This document shows, in pieces, positions 35,300 through 49,020 of a stretch of DNA of 64,000 nucleotides. Numbering within the stretch: position 1 is the first letter of the stretch; every line of letters begins with the position of its first letter. A model generated the notes under the pieces. The model was not told the origin of the DNA. It saw only the letters and a list, made by a program, of their open reading frames with translations, and searched no databases. The translations under genes and the position numbers were made by a program. Where the stretch lies: positions 9,923-73,922 of the forward strand of contig MNCI01022636.1 of assembly GCA_015680685.1 (NCBI GenBank). Direction: 5' to 3'. Source of the DNA: Gnetum montanum (Eukaryota > Streptophyta > Gnetopsida > Gnetales > Gnetaceae).

Positions 35300-35806
35300 G
35301 TCAATGTTACATTTCTAGGACTCCCAACTCCTAAGCTAGAACAATCTAGTAGCCATATTTCCTACTTTTCCTCACCCCTCAACAGTGATCCAAGCTATAG
35401 ATCTAAAGTTGCAACAAACAAGATTCAAAAGCATTAAGAGCAGCCTAGTATCCAAACTATGGAGTAGATCACATCAAATTCAATTAGCTTTGAACTCCTA
35501 CCCCAATGAGTCCACCTTTACTTTATCACGGGTAACTCTTGTACACATCCATGAACTTATTTTTTATTCATTTAAATAAATTTTCAAATTTTAGATTGTG
35601 TGCAATTTATTTTTCTTGTGATTTTCATATATGCATTTTCCTTATTTTTACATTATTCATTTTTGCATTTTTTAAGTCGCTCGGTGATCTACAGAACCAT
35701 CGAAGGCACCTGGAATCCCATTTCTTGGAGGCCCTAGAGATGCTAGGTTGAGGCTACTATGCTAGATCTCTTGATTTTGCTATAATCAATTTTTCCAGTT
35801 GCAACA
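35300..35806 (+). repeat. LTR of family D, 5'-truncated (right copy)
   Basis: It aligns with 24511-25028, starting at tgtcaatg. Shared blocks include gactcccaac, then tttgaactcctac and cttggaggccctag. It ends ...gttgcaaCA at 35806, followed by ctaat. It could be the 3' LTR of the same element whose 5' LTR is 23550-25028. If the LTR instead ends before ggcacctg, it is the 5' end of another copy. Confidence 0.7.
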
Positions 35807-37865
35807 CTAATCATGGATTATGGTCTAGCACAAATGGATAGTAGCATGTTCCATAGGTTATGGCAATATCATGGTCTTTATCAATACCTAACCACTAGTC
35901 ATGATCAATCTTCCAACTCTTATCACAAGTCATGGTCAATTTGTAATTTGCTAATTTTTTATCATTTCATCTCATTCTTTGATCCTTTGATCCATTCCTA
36001 AGCTTTTGGATTCAAGATCATGCATTTTTCAGATAATTCAACATTTTGATTATTCATTTGATGAGATCAATATATAGACATTATGAAGAGTATAGGTTGG
36101 CCTCTAGTACTTGATCCATGTCACCTATGATTGTACCTCAGGTATCTTGGCTTTTTTGTTAATGGATAGGCACTGTGGATGGTAGGATTAATTGCCATAG
36201 TTGATCCACATTATCTATGATTGTGCACAAATTGTGATAACAAGCAAGCATTGTGTTGGGACTATTTAGCCAATCATATTAATATCACTTGTAATTGTTC
36301 ACATGGCAAGTTTCATAATTAGAATAATAGAAGTAGGTGAGCCACATGGGATTACTTCTAGAATTGATTCTTCCAAGATCAAATTAGGTTTGGTCAACCA
36401 ATCCTTAAAAAGGATCACTAACAACATCTAAGATAGGTGAGATCTTTGTGTGCCAACTAGTTATTATAAGTGGTTGATTTCATGAACATTATCAATTAAA
36501 ATATTTCTTGACATTTTGAGGATATCTTGGTATTTTAGAATTGATTATGGCATCTAATCTCATGAATCTTAAGATGGCTTCTTGTGTAGCATGTGATTCC
36601 ATCTTATAGCTTATTCTAAGTGTACCAAGGTGCTTGGCTCTACTAGCAGGTTTATAATCCTTCTTGTATATTTGCATGCATATTTAGGTGGCAAGAGCTA
36701 GAAGCTTGATGGTAATAGAGCATGATCGATGAAGTTTCTTCATTATCTTTAGATTTAGTTTTCCTTTGAGACTATGTTATGTTGGACATGATGTACTTAG
36801 ATAGTTGTATTGATGTTTATTATCAAATCTCATTGAGATTATGGTTTTGTCATGATTTATGAGATTTAATTATCAACTTTAATTCATGGTTATTAAAATT
36901 ATTATTTTAAGAACTTCAATGTAAATTTATGATTTACCATGCACATTGGGTTAAGTTTTATAACACTTATGAAGATTTATTTTCTTAGATTATAAGCATT
37001 AGGACATCACATGTCATAGATATTAAGTTATGTGTAATTTAACTATAGATTATCTTAAGTAAAAATTTTTGGTGTACAACAAAGTAACAAATTAAATTAA
37101 TCAAGAAATAAACATTAAATCTTCTTAACACCTAAAACTTAACTTAATTATAGCTACTTGATGTATTTCTTTTATAGCTTGATAAACAACAAAAGTAAAT
37201 GAATATTAGTAATTTCTTACTATTAATATCTAAAATATGATGATATTATTTAAATAAAAAATAAAATGTAAGTTACCAAAAATAATCTAGCCTTTTAGTT
37301 AATATTGCATAATCAACAAATGTAAATAGCCGAAATTATCTATTACAAAACTGCTAATTTTAAAAAAAGAAAACTGAAATTTTTGCCCAAAAGCTAAAGG
37401 CTTAAGGATTCTTTCACTCCTTTTTGTGCTCTTTTTATCTTCAAATATCATGGAAATTTTGTAACATTATAATTATTATACAAAGCAAGCATGAAGCCAA
37501 GAAGATAGAAGACTTGAAGTTCATGTTGTCTCACTCATCCACCTAGAGATAAAAGTGATTTTATCATCGTATTTTACTTTTTAAAAAAATTAATTGGTGG
37601 ATGTACTTTATTTTGGTTCCAATTCCTCATGTTTTCTCCTAAATTAATTAGTTTATATAATGGGAAATGTCTTTTCAATGTCCCCTAGTATAACCCTAAT
37701 CATTCTCTATAAATTAAAGACCATACCATCATGCACTTGATTAGTTTTGATGAAATAAATATTACTTTCAATTTTTTAAAATATTTAATTTTGTATTATT
37801 TCCACTTTTCTTCTTCTTTAAGATTGTATTTTCAACTAATAAGGATTTCGTTGATTTTGCCCAAT
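35807..37865. other. Unassigned A+T-rich sequence
   Basis: No domain, LTR terminus or repeat shared with the rest of the window was recognised. Short frames occur on both strands, none with a motif. Confidence 0.45.
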
Positions 37866-38458
37866 TGAATTTATCATACAAAATGCACTGCAATATGATC
37901 ATAAGCTTTAAAGATAATGTTGAGTGGATTGCTAAGGATACTCATGTATATTGTTATGTTCCATAAATATAAAATAGACTATAGTACACCTGATACAAGA
38001 AAAATCCCATGTTACCATAGTAAGGAATAGATAGAAAATTTATAATTTTTTATTTTATAATTTTTATGGATTTTATAAGTATAAAAATAAAATAAATATA
38101 AACACACATGCAGCTTAATCCCTCTTGGGAACACACATAATGCTCTTGTCATAATACTTTATAGGACAAGTGCAACACCATTACAAAAAGCAATAAATGG
38201 TTCTTAGTCATAACTTCAATGGCCCAACACTATGCCACATAGTTATGACCTCCTTGGATAAGGAACAAATCATCATAGCTTGATGAAATAAAAATTAAAT
38301 AAATATTTTTATTATTTTAATATTTAAGGCATCAATGGTAAAACAAGGGAGGACCATGCACTTTATTTAGTATGCAAACACTACACTATGCATTGACTCA
38401 AAACACACACACAAATGGTAACAAAATAACTTACCCAATGAAGAAAGAGCTCTTCACA
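37866..38458 (-). repeat. Left LTR of family G
   Basis: It aligns with 44200-44841. Conserved blocks are ataaatataaaatagac, taataatccctcttgg-like sequence, and a run of aaataaatatttttattatt that is identical in both. It lacks a stretch of about 50 bp present in the right copy. Confidence 0.75.
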
Positions 38459-41400
38459 CTAACTGGATGTCAGTATCCAAACGAAAATGAAATTATTCTT
38501 GTGATGTATATCAGAGTTCATCCCATGTTTGCATATTTTTTACAACATAATAACAAAGGTTTGCTAGTATCCAAGTATCAATGGAGGTCTGTTAGCATAG
38601 CCTAGGCAACCTAGAAATACATTGAAGGTACCCCAAGGGAAAAGGGATCAAACCAAGCCTTCCAGAAGATGCAGCAATACCCTTGCACTGATGCAAGAGG
38701 CGTTCTAATGGAAAGAAGTCATCATACATCCTCCTAGCACACTTTTCTAGCCAATTCTATATGAAAGCTAAAACATTAGAAAACATCTTGGAAGGTTCCT
38801 AGAGTGCATGAGAGAATCCAAAAACATCCTAGGAAATTTAAAACATGTACCGAACCTAGAAGTGTAATATGGAAGGCTATGATGCAAACCTGGGAGGTAG
38901 AAACCTCAACCATATTCTTGAAAATCACAAATAAAGAACATGAAATGCTTCCCAAGTCTAGGGCTTACAACTGAGATACAAAATGTCACTAGATGCCTTC
39001 TCATTCCCCTATGACTAAGTAAAGCAAATCCCAAAATAGGGATCAAACACATGACAAGATCAATATGGAGGAATTACAAATGTATAATATAGAACATGAC
39101 TATGTTAAAATGCATACCACCTTAGTAAGAAGTACTATGAAATGAAGGCTTAAGATAGAGTTCCCCTAGCATGCTTGCATGAAATCAAAAGAAGCCAAAA
39201 GTGCAAGGTGCATACATGTGAAATATCTACAACTATGCCTCAAGGTCTATTACACTAGACTCATGGATGGATCTTTGTTGCACATCATCCATATTCAAAT
39301 CATCTTCTTCCAACTCCTTTAATATTCATTTAAAAGATATTGTAGGAGATGTGCTTAACCCACAAGATCAAGACCATAACTATCTACCTCTAGATCTCTC
39401 TCTTGAGGGAGGTTTCTCATGTATAGGTATTGGATCCAATGATTGATGTTATTACTCCTCTTCTTGTAAGTTTAGTGGCTCAAATGTCAACTCATAAATT
39501 AAGGAATGAGATCTCACATAAGAAATATGAGCTGTGAAAATGCCAGAAAAACCAAGTGAGATTTCCATGACATTATATTACCAATGCAAAAAGTGGCTAG
39601 ATAAAAAAAGATAAATATAACCCTTGGGGGCATGAGAGAAACATAATCAAAACTATGAATTCAAGACATGCATGGGTAAGTAAAAATAAGATGAAAATAA
39701 TTTAAATAATCATCAAAAGTACAAAGCACATACTTGAATCAATGTCTCTCCTCCATGAATAAGTTATAAGACACTTGGCTTGAACCACATGAATAAAGTA
39801 AATGGGAAGAAGAAGAAGAACACATGCTTAATAAAATATCATAAATCCAACGAAGAATTAAACCAAACAAGCCATAAAATCAATGGGATTCATATCATAA
39901 TGTTAAATCTTCTAATTCCCATGAGTCAAGAACTAGGAAAAAGGGGTTAGTGAAATAAAAGATAAATAACATATTCCAAGACAAATAGATATGTACAAGT
40001 GAGGTAAGATGTGAATAGTTTGTTATGATCAAGTTTTGAAGCTTGTAAAATTGGCACTCATACAATTGCATGATCAATCAAGTTTTCTATATCAGGAAAT
40101 CACCACCATCATTGGAAGATAAGCTTGAGCTCACTTGCTCATCATGCCAAGTAACCAAGGATTCACAATTGAGTTCTCTTTATAGCAAATACCTTTCTTT
40201 CTTGATCATGTAAAACTCATTATTGGAACATCTATGGATTCCCAACAACTATCAAGACATCAACATAAAACATGATTTTATCTCCTTTGGTAGAAAAATC
40301 TCATCCTCTGCTTTACCTAATCAACTTCTTTCCACATACAACAATGGAAAAGAATGAAATGGAAGAGATGTATAATGAATGATGGACAAAAAATAGAAGG
40401 TAAGAGTGAAAAATCATAAGATCCAAAACCAAAAATTCATTTATCTCATGGGAATATGTGAGCATGTCCTACATCCCATGAGAGATCCACTATTGCATCC
40501 CTTCATTGATACTCATTCACATAGTAGGGATATTGAAATGCAAGGTTACACCTATCACTACCAGTGTCATCTAAACTTGATTGTTCCATGGTCTAATCAT
40601 TAACAAAACTAAACCAATGAAACACATTACAAATCAACTAGAATTTAAGATTTTGATTTTGTTTTCCTCCATCTATGCATATATGCATAGTAGGTTCTCC
40701 AAATTCAATTTTACCAAAAATCTCTTATCGATCCCTCTAGATGTGCTAACTAGTTTCAATCCCAATAGTAATTACAACTATAAACAAATGCATTTAGGAT
40801 TTATGTGGAAGTAGAATTTGATGTTATTGGTATTCACTTAGATAGACACTTCTAGGCCTTCATGGACATGAGTACGGATGAGCAAGAAGTTGTCTTGGAC
40901 CATTACATTTAAGGGCTAAGTGATCTAGGCAATAGATTGAACATAAGATAAGCATAACTAATTGATATCATGAATTTTTTGCATAAGAATTGGTTAAACA
41001 TTCCATCTTAATCTTGGTTAAGTAATTATAAGATAATCCTAGGATGCTAGAAATACCAATTTTCATGGACTAAAGACATATCGTTCTTCTTATAATATCT
41101 TCTTAATTTTTTTATCTTTATTTTTTTCTTTTTCAATATATATTTCCATACATTTTTTTCATCTTTTGTTTCATGAGAAGAGGAATTTCAAATGGTGCAT
41201 GGGAATCATGGAAATGATTGGAATGCTAGATTACTACATGAAATCTTTGACTTACATGAACATAAGAATTCATCCCTCACCGCATGGCATGCATAATTCC
41301 ATAATATCATGAACCTCTTCTAACTATGGTAGCTAGGCATGGCAAGCACATGCACCTTAACCCAATAACACTAAGTACACCCATCTAGTCATCATAAGGA

Positions 41401-42211
41401 GTTTTGATGAGACACTCTTTCTTTACCAGTAACCAAGAACTCTTTTAGAATTTTGGACCTCACACACTAAGTTGTGGATCCACCACCTACCCATAGTTTC
41501 AATAGCATTAGATTTAACAACTTATAGTATAATTTCTAGCTACCTATTGAATGTGAGCCTAGTTCATTAGTGATGAATAGAGGAAGAGTGGATGGATGAA
41601 TTTCATTAAATGAACATTCCACTAATTCAGGCTCCACTTTAGACTTTTATGCATTCTTGCATCATTATCACATTTGTAACTCACCTTTCACCATTGGCTT
41701 ATTAGGCGAGCATTCATTAAGCATATTAATTAAGTTTTCTATGTTTACATGAAACATACTTAAAAGAATATATAAATCAAAATTGATTAATAATTAATAT
41801 CAAAAATAAATACACACAAAGAGTCACACTAAAGAAATATCAAGCTAAAATTGATGGATCTCTATGCTCAAAATGTACATATAACATCACATCAAATCAA
41901 ATGAATAAAAAAATGGAGTGATATATCATTAGTTTTAAAAAATATATGCACAAAGAAATGCATACCAAATAGGTGAACCATACTCTACCATTGAAGCCAT
42001 TATGTGGAGGACTCTTCCCACATGATTGAATTCAATGCTATCACCTAACAACCTCCTTTTTTATCAACACCACCAAATTGATGAGGTAATTAAGATGCTT
42101 CTTAGCATTTTGGATGTTGAACTTGTTTTTAAGAAGCATACTCTTCTTACTCTTTTTTCTTTAAAGATAATGATGAGAAACGGGATTAGTATGAATCTTC
42201 ACAAATAATTA
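38459..42211. other. Interior of family G, no recognisable domain
   Basis: This is a long A+T-rich stretch with only short open frames on either strand. I see no RT, integrase, LTR end or RNA gene. It probably contains further decayed insertions. Confidence 0.45.
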
Positions 42212-42660
42212 TATTCTTCTTTCTCTTATGAAAATGCTTTCATCTATGAGGTGATGAATTTTGTTCCATGGAAGGAACATGATGATTATGGTGCTTCCCA
42301 TTAGTGTATGATGATAAAAAATGAGGGTAGGGCTTTGAATTAAAGAACTAGGCATGTTTCGACTATATTTGATTTAAAATTACCTCTTGTAATGGTATTG
42401 GGGGTGAGGATGGACATTACTGAACTAGTAACTACTAAGATAGTTGTGGTGAATATGATCTATATTGATGTGACATTTCATGAGGTATTTGGTTCATAGC
42501 CAGCTGAGTTTTATGGTAGAAAGAAGGATGATTGCTGCGATGTAGAGGAAGCACTATAAGTGCCAATTTCTAAGGATAAGATTCCATCCCTTATTAAAGT
42601 TGTGGATGAAAGAATGAATCAGAAGGATGAGAAATTTGATTATGGTAAGGCCTCTTACCC
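42212..42660 (+). pseudogene. Unassigned coding-like segment
   Basis: One plus-strand frame stays open for about 145 codons with three stops, all TAG/TAA. The composition looks protein-like: VMNFVPWKEHDDYGA at the start, MDITELVTTKIVVVNMIYID in the middle, then a basic/acidic tail with VDERMNQKDEKFDYGK. No family was recognised. It lies in the interior of family G but on the opposite strand from that element's gag, so it may belong to a nested insertion or to an antisense frame. Confidence 0.45.
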
Positions 42661-42959
42661 TTTTTTTTTACTTTGATCACATCTACCTTATGGTGTAACA
42701 CCCTTCACAACTACTTTAAAAACATTATTTTCAATATCCTTGAGACCTATTATCATCTTTTAATTTAATACATCTCAAACCTTGTCAACAACATTGACAA
42801 GATTTTCCAAAGTCTTTTGTTTTTTTTTTTGTTTTTGTTCTCATGCTTTCTTGCATAGGGGTTTCAATAACATTAGAAGATTGAATCTTATATTCAACAT
42901 TCTTTATATTTTTCCTATGTTGGGAATTTATGTTAAATTCATCTACATTGATATGCTTA

Positions 42960-43700
42960 TGTCATTCACCTTCTAATTTAGCTACAAGATCTAACACAAC
43001 AATAATATAAGTCACTAACCTCTGGTATAGATTACTCATGACATACATATCTAACCTTTCATAATTTTGTGACCATAGTCCTTCTACCAAGGGCACTAAT
43101 TGGCCATGTTTGTTGAAACCATGATTTGGACATTGATTGAGCATGCAATTGTACCATTATAAAGGCACATTTAATGATTCATTAGTATCTTGCTTTCATC
43201 CTACTATCTTCTTTTCAAGGTTTGCAACTGGGCATAGGATTGAAATTTGACATTAAAATCTCTTAACATGTCTACAAAAGAAGAAATGGAATTGGCTAGA
43301 AGGGCTTGATACCAAATTTTATCATGATCAGCATGTGTGTGGGGAAACAAATAATTTTTTTCCACTCATTATTCAAACCTTCTAGGTCATAAGTGATGAC
43401 AAATGTTTGAACATAAACCTATGAATCATCATTCAACTTCCCACCAAATGTGAAAAAATCTGTCATATCAACCTTTTGAATTCTTCTCTTCTCAATGCTT
43501 TTAGATGAATATCAAATCACTTCATGAATTTGACCCTGGATCATCTAAAGTCATCAACACCTCCATCCAAATGAAGGTAAGACAAATGTGGGATGATGGA
43601 CTACATCAAATCATCATAAGTATATCTTATATCCCATGGATAAATATTTAGGGATCTCCTTCTCTTAGAATCATTCATGTTATAATAATGGAAGTGTCTA
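42960..43700 (-). pseudogene. Retrotransposon gag relic (family G)
   Basis: On the minus strand the gag core reads KIWYQALLANSISSFVDMLR and continues DFNVKFQSYAQLQTLKRR, the W-Y-x-x-L-x-x-x-S-I-x-S-F pattern of plant retrotransposon gags. A later part contains EGLWSQNYERLDMYVMSNL and ends with L-V-A-K-L-E-G-E, as gag C-terminal helices often do. Two frame changes separate these segments. No zinc knuckle was found further on. Confidence 0.68.
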
Positions 43701-44199
43701 GGAGAAGCTACTACCTACTTCCTACCATGTATGCACTCATACTCTTCCTCCACAATCATATCACAAAGCTCTTATTTTTTTATAAGTTAGATACTCTAAT
43801 TGCTAGGATGATATGAATTCATAATTTTCCAAATCCTCAATGAATCCTTGATTGAACAAAGCCTCATCAAAGGTGATAGGTGAAACTTCTCTAAGTTCTT
43901 TGTAAAATCATCCATGCACATCATGCCATTGTCCTAGTTTTTATTAACGAAATTTCAGCATGACAAAAGGTGTTCTTTCATTCACTGTATTTTTGAAAGT
44001 CATTTGATCCAATTGATGTTTCTACTTCAATCTATTCTCATTACTTAATTCTATGATGATTTATTTGATCCTTTAATTCCTATAAAATCAATAACTTATA
44101 AAAAGAAAAATTTATGAATGTATAAGTATTTCAAGACAATTCACCAATGACTTTCTTGCTAATAGTGCCAATAATAGTGGTCTCACTGGTTATGACCAA

Positions 44200-44841
44200 T
44201 GGAATTTATCATACAAGATGTAGTGGAATCTGGTCATAAGCTTTGAAGATAACATTAAGTAGATTGCCAAGAACACATTGTATATTGTTGCATTCAATAA
44301 ATATAAAATAGATTATAATACATATGATACAAGAAAAACCCATGTTTCCATAGTATGGAATAGAGACAATATTTATAATTTTTTATTTTATGATTTTCAT
44401 AGGTTTTATAAGTATAAAAAATAGAATAAAAATAAAAAAAACATGCATCACAATCCCTCTTGGTAACACACAATACTCTTGTCACGATCCCTTATAGGAT
44501 TGGTGCAACATCACTACAAAAAGGAATACATGATTCTTCATGACAACTTCGATGGCGCAACACCATGTTACATAGTTTTGAACTCCCTGAATAAGGAACA
44601 AATCATCACAAGTTTTTGAAACAAAAATTAAATAAATATTTTTATTATTTTAATATTTAAGTCATCAAATGTAAAACAAGGGAGAACCATGAGCTTTATT
44701 TACTATGCAAACACAAGACACAACCCGTAAGTAAAGTAGCACTCTGATAGGGTCTATCTATGCTTGTGAAAGTGATGACTCAAAATACATATACAAATGG
44801 GGCAAAAATTAAATTACCCAAGGAAGGAAAAGCTCTTCACA
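44200..44841 (-). repeat. Right LTR of family G (5' LTR on the minus strand)
   Basis: It aligns with 37866-38458 and has the same terminal words: tggaatttatcatac at the low-coordinate end and agctcttcaca at the high end. It carries about 50 extra bases near 44720-44775. Next to its low end, on the minus strand, ttggtcataaccagtgag could be a decayed primer-binding site. Confidence 0.75.
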
Positions 44842-47800
44842 CAAACCAAATACCCTCTTAAGAGTATCTCTGCATTATCACTATGATCAAATGCCTTGAT
44901 ACCCTTAAGTTTAGAGGGTTGTAGGTGTTTCGGTTTCTTGTGTTGTTTCTATGTTTTGTTGTGTTTGATAGGGTTAGCTATTATTTATTTTGTTTTTTTT
45001 TCTTATTTTAATGTCATTTTGTATCTAGGTGACTTTGCAGGTTTCTAAGGTTTGTTTTGGCACTACTACTAAGGGCATGTAGTAGGGGGAATTTTGGTAT
45101 TCAAGGGTGCCTCCTTGGCTCTGTGGTCCCTAGGGATGGCTTCTATCTTCCATATCTCTGTAAATATTTTTTTTTTCATTATGATAATATACTTTTTCCT
45201 AAAATGTTTTTTTTTAAGAAATTTTCATATGGAAGTCATTATATGAAATTCTCAATAAAAGAAAACAAATCCACAAAACAAATCAAGGTTGAAAATTTAG
45301 ATTGTATAAATTTCAATAGAAATTTTATTTGAAATTGTTAAAAAAAAAACATTAGTTTGTAAATGCTGTAAAAACATAATTTTCTTCTTATTCATCAAAT
45401 TAAAAATTGCAAAATCCCCAAATTTATGAGATTGCAAAATTTGCAAAACATGGCAATAAAAATGAAAAATTCATATCATTCTCATATCATAGAAATTTTC
45501 ATATAGAATTCATTATATGATGTTTCTAAGAAAATCTACAAAACAAATAGATGTTTAAAAATTAGATCATACTAATTTCAATAGTAATTTTCTTTCGTTG
45601 TAGATTATTAAAGTAAAACCCCAATTTCTTCAAAATCATCAAATCAAAAATTGAAAAATCACAAAATTCCCAAAAGTATTTCTCTGAAAATTTTGACAAC
45701 AAAAGACCCTATATATTCTTCTAACCTTGGTGATCTAAAAAATAATTCTCAAAAATTTTCAACAACAAATTCATTTGGAATCATTAAATGGAAAACATCA
45801 TTTTGTGAATATTGCAAAATCTCAATTTTCTTTTAAATCATAAAATTAAAGAAATTGCAAAACCAAAAGAGTTTCCAAATTATTTCTTAGAGAAATTGTA
45901 AAACAGATTTGAATCCCATTCATAAGAAGTGATTTTCTGCAACATGACAAACTTGCAACAAAATGTAGGGAGAAGATCTTAATGCATAATGTGATAGAAT
46001 TGTAGGAAATCTCATAGAGTGGTTCTTGATACATGATAGAATTGCAAAGTTTGAAGTAGATATGTGAACTACAAGGGAATATGTAGTATATTTGATTATG
46101 ATTTAATTTTTACATTTTGCATTACAAAGGTATATGATAGTTTGTTGGAACATTACAAATTGGTACTTATGTTTCCATCGTACAAGATCATTTAATCTAT
46201 AATAGGCTTCAAACAATGGTTCTAAATAAAACATATATAGGTTTCAATAACTTTAACCAAGCAATAGGACACTATATTCCCACATTGAGGGTCATCCAAC
46301 TTAAAGAAGGCTTGGGTCAACCATCCAACTATGAGTTAGGTTATCTTTAGATTCTAAATTACATAAACAAGGCTTGGGTCAACCATCCTTTTTGGACTAC
46401 ACCTTAATATACCGCCAAGATAGGTGATCAGGGATCATATGTGAGGTGGGTACACACTTAAAAATGGTACTTGCATCATTCTAAACCTTTGAGTGTTGTA
46501 CAACTCAACACAATTGGGTCTAATGCCTTAGGATATTAAGCTGAAGTAAGCATATGTACTAGTAGAGTTGGATAGTGGTACTTATCTCCACATCCAAGGT
46601 AGGGTATATGCAAAATAAGTAAACATTGTGACCCATCAATGGGGATGATTATATTATTATTAAAATGATTAGGTAATGATTTCTAGAAATACAACATGCT
46701 TCACACAATACACAATAATCAAATGCATCATCTACCTAATTACTAGTTATAAGCTTAGGTGACTTGCCTATCCTAAGGCCCAAAGGGCTTCTAATCATAA
46801 TTCATGTGGGTTAATTTTATGTAAAGAAAATAAATAATCACACAAAAATTTTCTTCCTTTTCTTTTACAAAAATGAAAAAATATAACTAATAAGTAAATT
46901 GAGTTAGTATATTGAATAATAAATAAATAAACAATAGTTACTTTACATGATAGGTAAATCTAACTATGACAAAATGTATAAAACATTCATGTAATGAAAG
47001 ACTTAATCTAAGGAGACTTCTAGGCTTCCAAGATGCAATACTCCCATCATACAAATGAAGTAACTATGCATCTCAAGTGTATTTTAAATATCATATACTG
47101 ACTAGCTCACATCATACAATGAAGAGAGTTACAATAGTTAAGATTTTTTTATTCATGGGAGAATTAGCCAATGCTTTCCTCTATTTTTAGGCATTCAAGT
47201 AAGCAAAGTCTAAAAGCAAGGGCTATGTTTTTAGTAATCATATCTATGTTTAAGGGAGACAGAGAGTGTAAAAATAAATCTAAAATTATAATCCACACAA
47301 TTCATTGAAATTAGGATTTAACAAGGTTTTTTTTAATTTTTTTTCTCTCAATCTAAGGTATCTTTCAAGCTTTTCAATATAAATAATTAGGAGATAGAAT
47401 CTTAGGAAATATATTATCAACCATAAAAATAATGATGATGATGAGAACAATCCCATTTTTTCATGGTAAAATAGAGAGTAGATAGTCTCTAAACTATTTT
47501 TAGAAAGGAGAGAATTAGAGGCAGATTCTATGTGTTATGGTTGAAATTTCCATTTTTACCATTAACTAAGAAATCAAAAAATAGTAAATTCTAGATAATA
47601 ATAAAAGAAACGAAAGAAAGACAGTCTCTATACTAGGGCCAGGCATTCTTAAATAATCAAAATTCTAATTTTTTGGAGCACAAAACAAACAAAATCCCAT
47701 ATGCTCATGTGCAATATGCAAAGGAGAAACGACAATAAAATCTAATATGCTCTAAGTTCAAACATCATTATAGATTAACATGGTTCCAAATTTTTACATC

Positions 47801-48734
47801 TTCAATAATAAGTTTTTGAGCCTATCATGTTTTGACATTGAGAGAAATGTAGGCTTGAACAAAGGAGCATTACAATAATTTTGTACACAACTCTCTTAAA
47901 AACACTCAAAACTAACCCAGAAATGATCAACAAAACAAAATATTCATACTTAACAAAAAGCACCAAAAATCCTTAATATGCATAGATTATTTTTAATTTT
48001 TAAATAAGTACTCAATGGACACTTTGGCCATCTAGCTATAATACACCAAGTCTTTCCAACCCTATAGTCTCTTTTATCTCAAATAAGAAAAACACCAAGG
48101 TTGGATAAAATGGTGGGGGCTAATGCCATCAAGCACCTCCAAGAACTAAGCCCTTCTAGCCCACACAAGAGATCACTAACCTTGGATAGAATGATGGAGG
48201 TCTTTTCTTTTCAAACAATGATGACAAAAATATGAAATATTAAATGCACATGACACAATGAAAATGCTACCTCATAAGTCCAAAACATGCATGCCAAAAA
48301 TTAGATCCAAGACATATGAAAAACTCCATACATGACTCAAAACTCAAAAAAAAAAATCCCACATTCCCTCATGAAATAATCCTCACTTTTCAAAGCCAAT
48401 ACAACTTCAAACACATACTAAAAATTTTGTACAATAAGGGTTTGAAATACACACAATTGAAGTTAAACTTGATCAATTTTCAAATGGAGAAGATACATCA
48501 GGTTTCAGTTGTTTTCTAGCTAGTAGCCTCAAGAAATCAACTTCAAACTACAAGTTCAAGATGTTGCTAAATGCCTTCCACAAAATTAGAGATAACTGTC
48601 TCTTAAATCAGCCAAATAGTTTTCAAAAATTAGTTACAAAAGTCTCCAAAAGTAGTAGCAAAATCAACCTCCCAAGAGCCTACAAGAATATTGAAGACAA
48701 CCTAAAAGATGACTAAAAACAAGGAAGGAACTGA
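44842..48734. other. A+T-rich sequence with local duplications
   Basis: No gene was recognised. Local repeats are present. A unit around aattttcatatggaagtcat (45222-45340) recurs, diverged, at 45490-45600. The 20-mer aggcttgggtcaaccatcc occurs at about 46305 and 46374. Related blocks ggttggataaaatggtgggg and cttggatagaatgatggagg lie near 48100 and 48180. These look like remnants of tandem duplication in decayed repeats. Confidence 0.45.
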
Positions 48735-49015
48735 GGATTGTTGAACTTAGATTGAAGGAAATGAATAAGTTCCAAAAATTAAAATTTTTTTAGACAAATC
48801 ACAGACACCAAATTTAACATGGTTTCCCAAGTTGGGCAATCCATATTTGGAGGGTAGTTCACAAGCACACCTCTAGAATTTGTTGCTCTCAAATGTCGTT
48901 TGAAGGATACCACATCCTGTACATGATCTAAGCTTAGCTTCGAAGTGATTTGACATTACAAATCCACTCAACCCTACAAGGTACTGATAAACTTAGAATA
49001 TGGTTTCTAGGATCC
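48735..49015 (-). repeat. LTR 3'-end fragment of family H, inverted
   Basis: The reverse complement aligns with the 3' part of the right-hand family H LTR (56640-56880). Shared sequence includes gttgctctcaaa and ggagggtag/gagggtaga. It lies back to back with the plus-strand LTR start at 49021. Confidence 0.65.
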
Positions 49016-49020
49016 CACAA

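Larger units (their letters stand above)
37866..44841 (-). mobile_element. Degenerate LTR element, reading leftward (family G)
   Basis: Two direct repeats (37866-38458 and 44200-44841) with TG...CA termini on either strand enclose about 5.7 kb. A gag relic lies on the minus strand next to the right-hand repeat, which makes the right-hand repeat the 5' LTR. No protease, RT or integrase could be read between the gag and the left LTR. The element is therefore either deleted or strongly decayed. Confidence 0.6.
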
